Below, one piece after another: positions 49,501-61,500 of a DNA stretch of 64,000 nucleotides. Each line of letters starts with the position of its first letter. The first letter of the stretch is position 1. A model generated the notes under the pieces. That model saw nothing but the letters and a program-made list of their open reading frames with translations, did not search any database and was not told the origin of the DNA. The stretch comes from Opisthocomus hoazin (Eukaryota; Chordata; Aves; Opisthocomiformes; Opisthocomidae): positions 70,190,814-70,254,813 of the forward strand of contig NC_134414.1 of NCBI RefSeq assembly GCF_030867145.1, written 5' to 3'. Made by a program: the position numbers and the translations under genes.

Positions 49501-52500
49501 TATTTTTATCTCTTCTTTTCTGCTTCATTTGAGGAAAAGAGAAAACAGTCTTTACTGGTTAGAAAGGAAAAAATCTTGACTGACTCTATTGAGCCCAGGT
49601 TTTGTTCAGATTTACACAAACGGCCTATTTTTCTCATCAGGTCCTTTGTCTTCAGTGTCACACTTTTCGTATGATCTTTTATATGCTGTGGAGCCGTTGG
49701 AGTTCGGCAGGCATGGTCGGCCGCTCTCGATTCAGAGCCTGATCTCTTAAACAGTCTTTGTACTTTCTCCGGGGCCGCACTTCACGCATGGAAGAACCTC
49801 TGGGTAAAACCTACCAAGCAGCTACGTCATTGTTTTCTTTTGTGTCTCTCCTTAAAACTTTGCTTTGTTATGATTTCTCCATGACCCTTCAGAGTAACTA
49901 GGTGGCTGTTGTACCACCCTCTTATTATGCTAATCATAATTACGGCCCCGTGTACTCCTCAATTCACAGTTTGAACAGCTTGGCATTTCGCCAGGGTTCA
50001 GCTGCCATTTTGTACTGTCAGGAGTCTGACATTTTATCATCTCCTCTGTGACTTGGCTGCCGCTACCTTTCCCTACTGCCTTCGCCTCGTGGAGGATCAT
50101 CTCAGGGGAAGAGCATGCTCTTTCTGTGCTCCTGCCCCTGGAAAGCCGGGGCTCTTCTGGCTCGTTAGAGCTGCGGTCGCTCATCTTTGGCAGCATGGCT
50201 AGCAAAGGTATGAAAGAGCTAGAAGTTGCACTGTTGCGTCTCACGTCCTTGGCAAATGTCTGTCACTTCAAGGATGCGAGGAATGTTATGTGAGAAAGAT
50301 TGAGTGGGGTTGCAGAAGGAGGGTTGTGAAGACGGGCATCCATCTTGCAGCACTGCCAGGGCAATTCCGTGTGGCCCCAGATGCAGACCGTCCCTTCTGG
50401 TGTAACATCCTGTCCTGTAGACACCCACCATGCAACTTTGGTTTTTATCTTGTAACTTCATTCCTTGGTCCTGTGAGTGAAGGTCGGAGAGCTGGGGCTG
50501 CCTGTGGCAGCCCAGGATCTGGCCAGACACAGCCTCCACACCTGGCTCTGTGCGTGCTCACCACCTGAGCTGAATGATGGTAGCTGGGTGTCTAGGGGCC
50601 AGGGACAGTCAGTGTTATCAACAGTAGCTTTTCCTTTTTATTCAGGGATTCTGTCAAATGCATTTATGGCCCCTTCCATGATGACTTGGTATTAATGAAA
50701 GTATTAATTGAAAAACGGGCCAGCTAACTAGTTCAATATTTTTTGCTGGCTGACTTTTGCTTTCCTGTGGAGAAGTGAAAAATGTGTATTGCAGAAGTCG
50801 GGGTCTTTTGAATAGTGGAGTGTACTGAGTCTTGGTCACAGCTGCCTTGTCACCACTACCTGCGGTTTGTGCTATGTTCTTCTGTTTTCTCAGTTAACAT
50901 GCTCCTACTGTAAACTCTACACAAATACAGACGAGATAAAACTTAGCTTTTGCATTGTATTAAGTTTTGTTGCAGACGTTTTCTGTGTGTATTTCACCCA
51001 TAGTCGTGTACGTACTTTCTTGGATTAGTGTTGGAAACTTTCGTCGGTTTTCAGGGGCTTTTTTTATATTCCCTATGTTAATTCCCTGGCTCAGGTCAGG
51101 TTGAATAGACTTCTTGGATACTTGTGTTGGGTTAGCTTATCCTGTCTTGATAGATGAGTGATCAGAGAGTTAAATGAGCTGTACGAACAGAGCTGGTTGT
51201 ATTTTAAAAGAAGAGAGAATAAATCTATTGTGTTAGATTCCCCTCTTGCAAAGACTTTTTTACAGAGGTTTTTCTTCCTCTGTAGGCCAGAAAATATTGA
51301 GATGCTGCTGAGTAGCCCACTTGTAACTTGGTTGTCAGACAATTTGTAAAGTTGACAGTTGATACACTCCTTGATCTCCAGAGCTTTATCGGAGAAGTAG
51401 AATGAGATGTCAGGTCATTAATTTCTTGTGGTCTTGAAGAAGTCACGTATTTTTTCCATTATCTCCAGAAAAGTCATGCTTGAACGAAGTATGGATTTAG
51501 AAATAATACCTTCCTCCAAGCTGGTTGTATCTATGGGTCTATATGGGCTAGGAAAGATTGCCATAATTACTGAAAGACTTACAGTTAATTGCAGAGTTCA
51601 AGTTTTTGTTTGGATTTTGAAAAACATTGTCATAATGCTTGTAAATATCTGAAGGGTGGGTGTCAGGAGGATGGGGCCAAGCTCTTTTCAGTGGTGCCCA
51701 GTGACAGGACAAGGGGCAATGGGCACAAACTGAAGCACAGGAAGTTCTGGCTGAACATGAGGAAGAACTTCTTCCCTCTGAGGGTGACGGAGCACTGGAA
51801 CAGGCTGCCCAGGGAGGTTGTGGAGTCTCCTTCTCTGGAGATATTCAAGCCCCGCGTGGACAAGGTCCTGTGCAGCCTGCTGTAGGTGACCCTGCTTTGG
51901 CAGGGGAGTTGGACTAGATGACCCACAGAGGTCCCTTCCAACCCCAACTATTCTGTGATTCTGTGATTCTGTAATTGGGGAGAAAACTCTCATGAGGCTG
52001 GCCTGTGTGTTGAGGTCAGTTACCATTAATGAAGAAGCTTAGCTTAGATCAGGGTTGCTGGAACGTGTTTTACCTAGTTTCGCTGGACTTTGTCTATGTT
52101 TTGATGATCGGAAAAAAATTTGTAAAAGTGAGTCATGGATAGCGAGCTCCTGATAAGTTATATGAGCGCTTTTAACCAGTGCCAAGTCTCTTAAAGAAAG
52201 CCCAGGAACAATGTGAAGACTTTTGACCATTTATAATTAGTTATATGGAGAGGAGATTCAAAAATGTTGTTCCTTTGTGGGAGGAAGCTCATACCTTCCA
52301 GTAGTGTTAGCTAAGGATGACTATTAAATGCTGCTTCTGTGTAACATGTGACTAACCTCTCTGCTGAATCAGTTGCTGGAAGAGATGCAAGAATTCTTGT
52401 CACTGGGGAAAGTCAAGGAGAAAGCACAGATTGCTCCGATTACCAGAAAGGTGTCTCTCAAGTGTCTTGGCTGCTGGATCCCTGTTATACCCGCAGAAAA

Positions 52501-55500
52501 GATGCAGGCATAAACTTTGTGATCTTTCTCCCAAACCTCACTTAGACAGCGGCCTAGCTAGGAATTGCATGAGACAGTTTTGGGGTTTTTTTTCCTGAGT
52601 ACTTAGGGAGAGAGAACGGTCTGTTTCTATGTGCTGACTCAGAGAAGTATACTTAAACTGTTTCTAATCCTGTTGTGCAGTCCCATGGACAAAACTTGTT
52701 TATGGACCTGTTTCCTGTGTCCAGCTTTCTTGGCAAAAAGCGGCTGCTTCTTTGCTGCGTGCTGCAGAGTGAATAATAGACATGAGATGTATTCACCCCA
52801 TACTGTAGTCCCTCTCCTCCATGTTGTTGTGGAGCTCGTTATCCCCGGTGACACTAACAGAGGTTTTGCCACCTCATCACAGAATCACAGAATGGTAGTA
52901 GTTGAGAGGGACCTCTGGGGATCATCTAGTCCAACCCGCCTGCCAAAGGAGGTTCCCCTAGAGCAGGCTGCACAGGGCCGTACAAGATGCGAGAAGTAGC
53001 CAAAGAGTTTTAGCATCACTGCAGGGAGTGCTGCTGTTCTTAGTGCTTTCTGATACATCAGAAAGAGATGTATACGTGTGTAGGAACATTTTACTCTAGC
53101 TGGATCCTGGCCAAATTCATCCTTCTGGACACTTGTTGTACTGCTGTGATTTGACACCAGGGTTGGACTTCTTTGCTGTTTAATCTTGAGTTTGAGTGAA
53201 AGCGGGCATGCCTGGGATTTGCTTTTGCATTTGTTTTTGTTATGATAATTTTTAAGGTTTTTTGGGGTCTCATTCTTTTTTTTTTCCAGTTGACAATCAG
53301 GAAAGCAGACGTTTAGACCGAGACATGTTCTGTCTTCAAATTGTCTGTGGACACGTGAGAAGTACTCTGCCTTCTGGGTATTGATTCAGCTATCATCTGT
53401 GCCTTAAGAGTGGAACACAAACTAGAGAGGGATACCAATGTGATAAAAGCTTGTCACTTTGAGTTTAACATTTAAAAAAAAAAAAGTGCATTAGTGTTTT
53501 TAGGGTCTATTTCATTCTGAGGGAAATTACGTTGTCATCCTAACTTCATTCTGTCGCTTTTTAAGTCACAGGTTTTGGTTGATTGCAGTCCATTTCAAAG
53601 AATATTTGACAGATTCTACTTATCAAGTCAGTTCACTTCCCTGAACTCTCTAAATAATGAAGTCAAAACATTTGGTTATCATTATACTTTGGGGGGGGAT
53701 TGTCATAACACGCATTGATAATATGACTGAGATCAAAACATTACTGCAACTGCTTTAAATACTTGGATATATCTAAATGCAGGTCATAAAATGACTGTGT
53801 TGATAACTGTGGTATCTTTACAAGGCTAGATAAAGTTGACCTTGAGTGCTGTTGTCATGTCTGTGTGAGAAATCTCAGAAAACAGAGTCAAGCAATAGCT
53901 GCTTCTCCTTTGGGGCTGTTTCTCACAGGATGTGAGAGGCTCTGCTCTGCATGAGAGGCGACTTCATTTGTATAATGCGCTTGGGTTCATTATTAGAAAT
54001 GGTTGTTGGCTCTGATGATTGTAGTTTGTTGACAACCCAATTCCTAGTGAAAGAGAAGATCTGATACCTAAATGAAAGTCTGGTGTCCAAATAGCAGCTG
54101 TGGAAAACATTTTTGGGTGTTGTCATCATTTTTGGGATAGAAAGAATACGATATGGTGAATACGGCATTTTTTCTAAATGCGTACCCCAAAAGGTCATTC
54201 AGACTCTCGCTGCCTTGAAGGTAGAATATGAAGCACGTAAAAACTGTGCTATCTGCATATTAAGAGCAGTCTCTTGCTATGAACTTGTGAAACCAGTGCT
54301 CTTCCTGGATGATGGGTTGCTGTTCTTGCTGCTATGTTGTTAATATTCAGATGAAACCTACCAGGGTCACTTCTGGTGTCTAAATTAACTTACCTAGTGG
54401 CTGAAAAGCAACACTTGATTTGAATAGTGTTCAATCGCTCTCTCATTAGTGTCTTTGTTTTTCTTTCATTTTCTTCCCTGTCATTTCATGGGATTGTAGC
54501 AGGAAAATAGGTATTGTCTGCATCGCATTTGCAGATTAAACATTACTGAAGATCTTTCAACAGCCTGGTAGGTGAAAATGACCTTTTTGTTTTCTAAATG
54601 TTTGGGGGGGCATTTTAATGTACCAGTCTTAATTTACTAAATGTATCTCTTTGTGGTCTCTAAGTGCATCCAGCCAACTTCATGCCACTGTGTTGTCACT
54701 GAGATTTACTCTACCTGACTGAGGTGCTTGGTGAGAGACCCATGAGTTGATAATGGGATCAGTGAGCTTTTCTAGAATAAGTTACCATTTCCAGTTCTGT
54801 TCACGGGGCTGAAAGAGGCTGCCTCAAGCCTTTGGGCTTCTGGAAATGTGGAGTTAATTTACAAGAATGGTGATTTAAACATTGACAAATATAGCTACTT
54901 TTCAAATATAGAATTAGTTTAATTTTATGCTTGAACATTTTTTTGCACGGTTTGGTTTTGCCTTTAATTTCTTTGACCTAACCTATCCAGAATAATCTCT
55001 CTCGCTATCTTATTTACCCAGTTTCCAATAATGACCTCACCCAGGGTTTACCACAATAGTTAATAATTAGCTTTCTGAGGTGATTACTGAAATTCTAGAG
55101 CTACGCATTATGTTCCATCTTTCGCTCTTTTGATGTGCTGTGTAACATGACAGGATCTAAATGTCAGCAGGTCTAACATTTGATTCACATTACCATAATT
55201 ACCTGCAGTGCTTGGACAAACAAAACCGAAACTCTTTCATCCTCAGATCAGAGACTTTTTCCCATCTTTGAAGATAAGACTCTAGGCTGGCTTTTGAAAC
55301 TGCCCACTTGAAGTGGCTTCGTCTGAGTTTACGTAACAGACTTTTGCAACGGTACATTTTAATGCATTTGGAGTTGCCTCAGTCACACCAAGTGTGCACA
55401 GATAATGAGCAGAATTTGAAAAACAGGCTCTCCAGCAAGGAGCCGTACAGTTGATCAGGTGACGGCATTCTTGCTTATGTCCCATGTCCTCTAGCAGGAG

Positions 55501-58500
55501 GTCCCACTGATTGGCGTTTTGTGACGTCCAAACCACATCTCTGATTACGAAGGTGGTTCCAGCTCTGCTGAAAACACGCGTGAAGAGCTGCGGTCCTGCT
55601 GCCTCCAGTCTGCGCTGTCATTCATGCTTATCTGCTATTTCTGTAGCTCCTGGTTACACCCATGCTGACTTTGCTTCACATTTTCTTGTTTCCATGTAAA
55701 ATTTGACAAGGCTGCACCTTATCACTGTTGTTCCTTTCCCTTCTCTAGAAAGGAATGACAGTTAACTGTCATTCATCCTGAATGAGGAAAGCTGCTGTGT
55801 TTAGAGCTTTCTGTAATAATTTAAAGCTATTGCCTTGGCAGCTTTTGATCATTTGGTGAAAGCCAGTCTTTGAATAAAATGCAGTGTACAGCAAAATTTC
55901 CTTTTTGGGGGGACTGGGTATGGGAGTTGCATTTCAGGCCCTAGCTGTCAAGTGTCCTCCCGCTCTGGGCAGTGACCAGCCTAGAGCAGACTTTCAAGCA
56001 GATGACACCTGTCAAATACCTGTTACGAACTGCTCTGGAAGATGTTTAGAAACTGTGGGTGATATTAGGGCAGTAGGCACCATCATTTTTTAGGCTCTTT
56101 TGTTTTTGGAAAGGTTATTGCATCAAGCTTTCACCAAGATGAAGATCTACAGAACTGTGGTTTATGTCAATTTTTATTTTTATGGCAGTGAAATACAGAC
56201 GAGTCCTGAAGAGCAAAAAGCTTGACTTAAAGTTCTTATTGTCTACATTAGCTTTTCAAAATTGAAAGGTATTGTAAGAGACTGTGAGGCTGTGCATTAA
56301 GAGGCAGCAGGGGGATGGTGCAGTACTGAATCCAGCAATAACTGCCATAAGCACCATAACCAAACCAGTGCTGTTCCCGTATGCAAAAATAATTGAGGTG
56401 GCAAGGCAAGAGGAATTTTTTCAGGGTGTATTGATTTTAGTTTGACAAAAGTTAGCTGAAGCTACGAATAATTCACGAAGAAAGATTGTCCTCACCATTT
56501 CAGAGACTCAGTGCTGTTGAATTTGAATAATATTTGTAGATTTTGCAATGGAAAGTACTTTTCTCAGTACGTTCTGGAGGAGAATGGAGCAAAAGTATAA
56601 GCACGCGAGATGCTGAACACCATACCTTGGCCCTGTCTACACAGGGGCCTCAGGGAAGGCAAGCGTTAAAGCTGTTGTGTCTGACTTCCCAAGAGATCAC
56701 AGTGTTCTCAGCCTCCGCTGAGCAAAGCTTTGTGTGTCTCCCCTACCTCTTGTTAATAACCAAGGAAAGCTGATAAGGTAAAGATCTGTGTGGTCCTTTT
56801 TCATAGCGTGCCCTGCTGTGAGACTCTCTCTATGCTTGCTTATTTGTTTAGGTCTTCTTTGACTAATGGGCAATGGGTAAAGTCAATTGAATGTTGATAT
56901 TAGCTTTAGACTCTTTCTTACCTACTAAACCTCACAGGTATGAGATGAGTTACAGAAGCTCCTTCGTTTTTTCCTTATTAATGATTCTGTTGTCTTGCAG
57001 TTGTTATTTACATGTTTATCCTGCGGTAGTTCTTTTCTGTATGCAGCCAGAGCTCTATCGGTTGCTTTCCAGACAAGCTAAGACTTTGAGGAAGATTTTG
57101 GTGTTTGGAGGGATGTTGGTTGGTTGCTTGACTGAACAACAGCGAGCTGTCGTAATGTAAATTTTCATCAGAATGGCATCCGATAACATGTCACATTAAA
57201 CATAATGGTTAGCTGGGAGTTAAGTAGCTGTTTGAAAATCTGGTCATTCCCTGCAAATCTGCAGCTGTGGTCTGTCACCAGAATCTTTAATTGCAGACGT
57301 GCACAGTGTAGTTCACTTTCCATGTTTACAAGTGTTACGTTTGGATTCAGCTTCCTAAATTATTCCTGTTGTGTATGTCCATAGTGCAGAGTTTGTATTC
57401 TCAAATTATGGGAAAGCCAGACTGTTTCCCAATGTCTTGCCCCATCAACCTCCAAAAAAGCTTGCTTTATTTTGGGAAATCCCTGATTTTTAGTTAATCA
57501 AAGTCTCTCTCATAGGTTTTTACCCTCCTTTCAGAAATTCGAATGCTGTTTTCTTGTGGCCTTGTAAGAGGCTTTCTGACTCCTCTTAATATTAGCTTTG
57601 TGCTTTTGGGGTATTGCATTTGTGATTCCCGTTTTGGAAAAAAGCCAAGTTGCATATCGTGTGGCTCGGCACCTCTAAAGGCAATACTGATTCTTGCTTA
57701 CCTGGTCCCTGTCTGTCAAAGCCTGAAAATTGCATCTCTTTTGATCGATGGGACGTCTTCATCATGCCTCGTACCTTTCTAGATACTTTTTTTTTTTTTA
57801 AATACAATGCTAATTCCAATTGTGCATGCATGTCATGGGCAGTGGAGGTGATAATTAAATGGAGAGGTTTGATATCGGGTTAGTAATCAGGTGGAGAAAT
57901 TGGCATGAAGGGACAAAGGAAGTTAACAACGTTATTTGTGTGAGCATAGTACACAGCGAGCAGCTGAGGACCCGACTTACGTTTTGTGCTGGTGTCTCCG
58001 AGTGTTTTGGTGGTTGTTTTTTTTCTGTTTTTGATCCACAGGCAAACAAGAATGTACATTGGCTTTTTCTATAGTAATAAAATAAACACTGCCAAGGAAT
58101 ATTTATTCCCAGGTGCTTGAACATGATTATCTGTACTCGCAAGTTATCCAAATGATCCTTGGCAAGGTTTTTGGCCCATGCCACCTAGCCTCTCCCAACA
58201 ACTTCTCCCAGTGGTGAGGAACTACTGTGGTCCAAATTCTGTGCCTGATAGGCAGCTGGAGCGTTACCTGCTCTGAAGCCTGAGGGTGTCGACGCCAGCT
58301 GACCTCAGTGTCAGAGAACTCTTCTGGGCGTGTTTAAATGTTGTGTATAGACGGTAGCTGTTAAGAGCCAGAAGAGTTTCTGTCCTTGTGCGAAATCCCA
58401 TGGTCAGTATCATTCAAGGTGACACCCCTTCCTGAAGAAAGTTACGTGTTGATGATTTGTACCGTATCAGCTTTAAAATGCTACTACTTTGTATGTGGGA

Positions 58501-61500
58501 TAAACTGGAAGATGTCACGCTAGCCCTTCCACTTTCAGAGAAGCTGTAGGTACGGAGTATTTGTAAGGCGTCCTTAGCTGCATAACCACAGCTGTTGTGA
58601 GTGTCCAGTGTCTTAAAAGTGAAGTTGGCATGGTGCTTCTCCGAGTCAGTATTTGTTCTGCTTTCTTTATGAAGAATTAAAATCCATCAGTTATTTTACA
58701 GCATGTTTTTATAGCTGATTTTGCAATGTAATAGTCATTATCACCATTTTAAATCTCTTGGCCCTTCACATGCCTTGGGTTGCTTCTTGATGGGAAGTTG
58801 CAAAGGAGTTACGTGAACGTAATGTTTGTAAAATGCTTTGAAGGTGAAAAGCTCTACAGTATGTTTTTATTGTTACTGGAGGCAAAGTGAGCAGGAGTGG
58901 CTTAATGTTGGGCTGTTCATTTCCCAAGAGATGGCTTTGTTTTGAAGAGTGTGCATTATCAGTTGGGTTGGAGACAAAATTGTGCATTTCAATCCTGAAT
59001 ATAAATAAATTGGCAAGCTTTCTACTTTGAGATTGTTTGCAGGAGGTAGTTGTAGAAGAGCAGAGCAGTTATGGTACTGCCTATGGCTCTATTCTTAGCT
59101 TATGTTTGATGGAACAGTTATTTAATGTATTTGGCTTCTACTGTCCAAAGGTATTTTGAATCCAATCCATTCAAACATCCTAATATGTATAGCAGTAATC
59201 TTGTATCTATGTGATCTGTAGACATGAGATGCTTATTTGAGAAGTGTGTGTATTTGAGATATGTATTGCTCTTCTAGAGATAACTTCAGTTTGTGGTCTG
59301 CATTGAGAAATGGTGACATTTTATTTGAGTTTGGTTTACAGACAGGTTTTCACATGTTCAACCTGCCACATATAAAAGAGCGGCTTTTTTAGTAGTGCTT
59401 TAAATATTTCTTGAATCATTTTTATTTCCAGCCTGTATTTGCATGGTAAACTGATAGGTGGTTGTACAGGGACAAAAAAAAAAAAAAAGCGCATGCTGTT
59501 TGGCAATTCTGAAGCTACTGCTGCTTCCTCGTGAGTGAGAGAAGGGAGGGAGCTGCATCAATCAACTGAAAATTCAACTGCAGCTTGCGAAGCGGGGAAC
59601 TGCTTTGGGGACCCCGATGTCCTGATGTGGTCCATTGTCTCCATGGCCCTCGCAGCGGGTCGTTGCTCCCACCCGGCAGCCTTGTTCCGCAGAGCTGTTC
59701 CGTGGTGTCAGCACAGGGTGCCTTTGGGGAGCCGGGGGTTTCTGGAGCAGCTCTTGCCGGCGGAGGGGCCGGGGCCAGGCACGGGACACTGCATCCCTGC
59801 AGCCCTGAGCCAGCTGCCTTGCTCTGTGCGGCTGCAAAAGCTTTGGGCTCCTGCCTGACACTTGCAGAAATCGTTGTGGAATTCGCTGATTCTGCCAGAC
59901 GCGAGCTAAACACTTGTTCCCAAACGGTGTGTCCCTCAGTACAGCTGTTGGCTATGAAAAACATGCAAGGGCTTTCAGCTGTAATAACAGAGCTTTGCTG
60001 AAGTATTGCAAGCTCAAAATATTCCGAGTAATACTATCAAGTAATACCTCCTTGCTTAGCTTATAGGGAGCTTTATTGCCCTGTGCTTCAGTTAAAATGT
60101 TCATTTATTGTCATCACTTATGTCAGCGGTGGGGAGAGAGGGAGGCTAAATTTTCCCTGGGTACTGTCAGTAGGGATTAACTGACGTTGTTGGGCAGTGC
60201 TTTCAAAATATTCTGACCTATTTACACAACAAAACTGATCAGAACAAAATAAACAGTTCTGGTCAGCGGGTGAATGCTGTATTATGGCAGCTATATTTGG
60301 CAGTGGATGTTCTCAGAATTTTTCCAACGTAGACAGAACCTGAACGCCACAGAAATTTTAAGCTTTAAAAACAGATAATACCCTTACTGAGTAGCTTGGT
60401 TCTCCTGTTGTCTTTTGAGGAAAGGGAAAGGGGACAGTTTGGCCATAATGCATTTGGAACAAATGCTTACTAAGCAACTGACAAAAGAAACTATAGATAT
60501 ACCATTTTGCCATGCAGGGTAATAAATAACTGCATCATTTCCAGCAAGGCGCGGTATATACCTGAGAAATGGTGGATCTCTCTCCAAGGTGTAATCTCTG
60601 CAAAGAAACATTAAATAGGGAATTGTGACAGCCTGTAGGAATTGCTGGTTTCCTCCTTGGGTTTTATTTTTCCCCGCTGTAACAACCATAGTGGATACTT
60701 GCAATTACCTCCTCGTTTTTAAGTGGTATCCCCTAAGGAATGAATCGAGATAAATGTTTCATTTTAGCTATTTGGACAACTATTCCATATTTCCTGGGTC
60801 ACAGATTTTTGGTGGTTTGGAGGATAAAATTGCCTGACACTCAGGATAGGAAATATTCTCTTTCTGTCTTGCGTCTTCAACTCAGATTCTGAGAATACTG
60901 CAATGAAGCCTTTTTAAACTTGTCTTTTTTTTCCCAATTCCATTTAGTGATAGTCCCAATGCTGTCCATGAGGTGGAAAAGTGGTTACCACGACTGCACT
61001 CAGTTGTCATAGGACCGGGCTTGGGTAGAGATGAAGTTCTGCTTGAGAATGCTAAGGTAATGTGTATATTGATATTTTATTCTGTGTCTTTATGTTGAAT
61101 TTTATTAACCAATTTCCTATCTTTTACATGATTGCACAAGTGTTTTTGATAGGTTTACTACATAACAAATTTAATAAAATATTGTTGGCTGAAAATTACA
61201 ACTGTCAGTCATGGTCTGTCTTATTAAACTGTAAGCATCAGTCTGAATTTTAGGCACCCATATGGTTGTTTTGATTTGCTTTTGTTTTTATTGTGAAAGT
61301 CACTAATTAAGAAATAGATGTTGGCGTCTCTAGATACAGGGCTCTGTGTTTTCTTATGTGCAAAGCACTTGTACTGTAAGAACATAAATGTGAATTTGAG
61401 TTCCTAATTTTCAGAACCGTGTTTGACAACTTGTATCAGGAGACGTACCAAAGAATAGGGACTGTGTCTTCTTGCGATACGAAGTAATACTCTTAATTAT

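Larger units (their letters stand above)
47637..60947. other. NAXD intron 4 (13.3 kb)
   Basis: This long intron runs from GTAAGTG to TTCCATTTAG. The NAXD sequence is continuous across it (HPVL then DSPNAVHE), so no coding exon is missing. It holds CR1 pieces at 51631-51973 and 52876-52982, a block of unexplained open frames around 49.7-50.5 kb, a perfect palindrome at 55753-55774 and an A-run at 59470-59484. The rest is plain intronic DNA. Confidence 0.9.
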
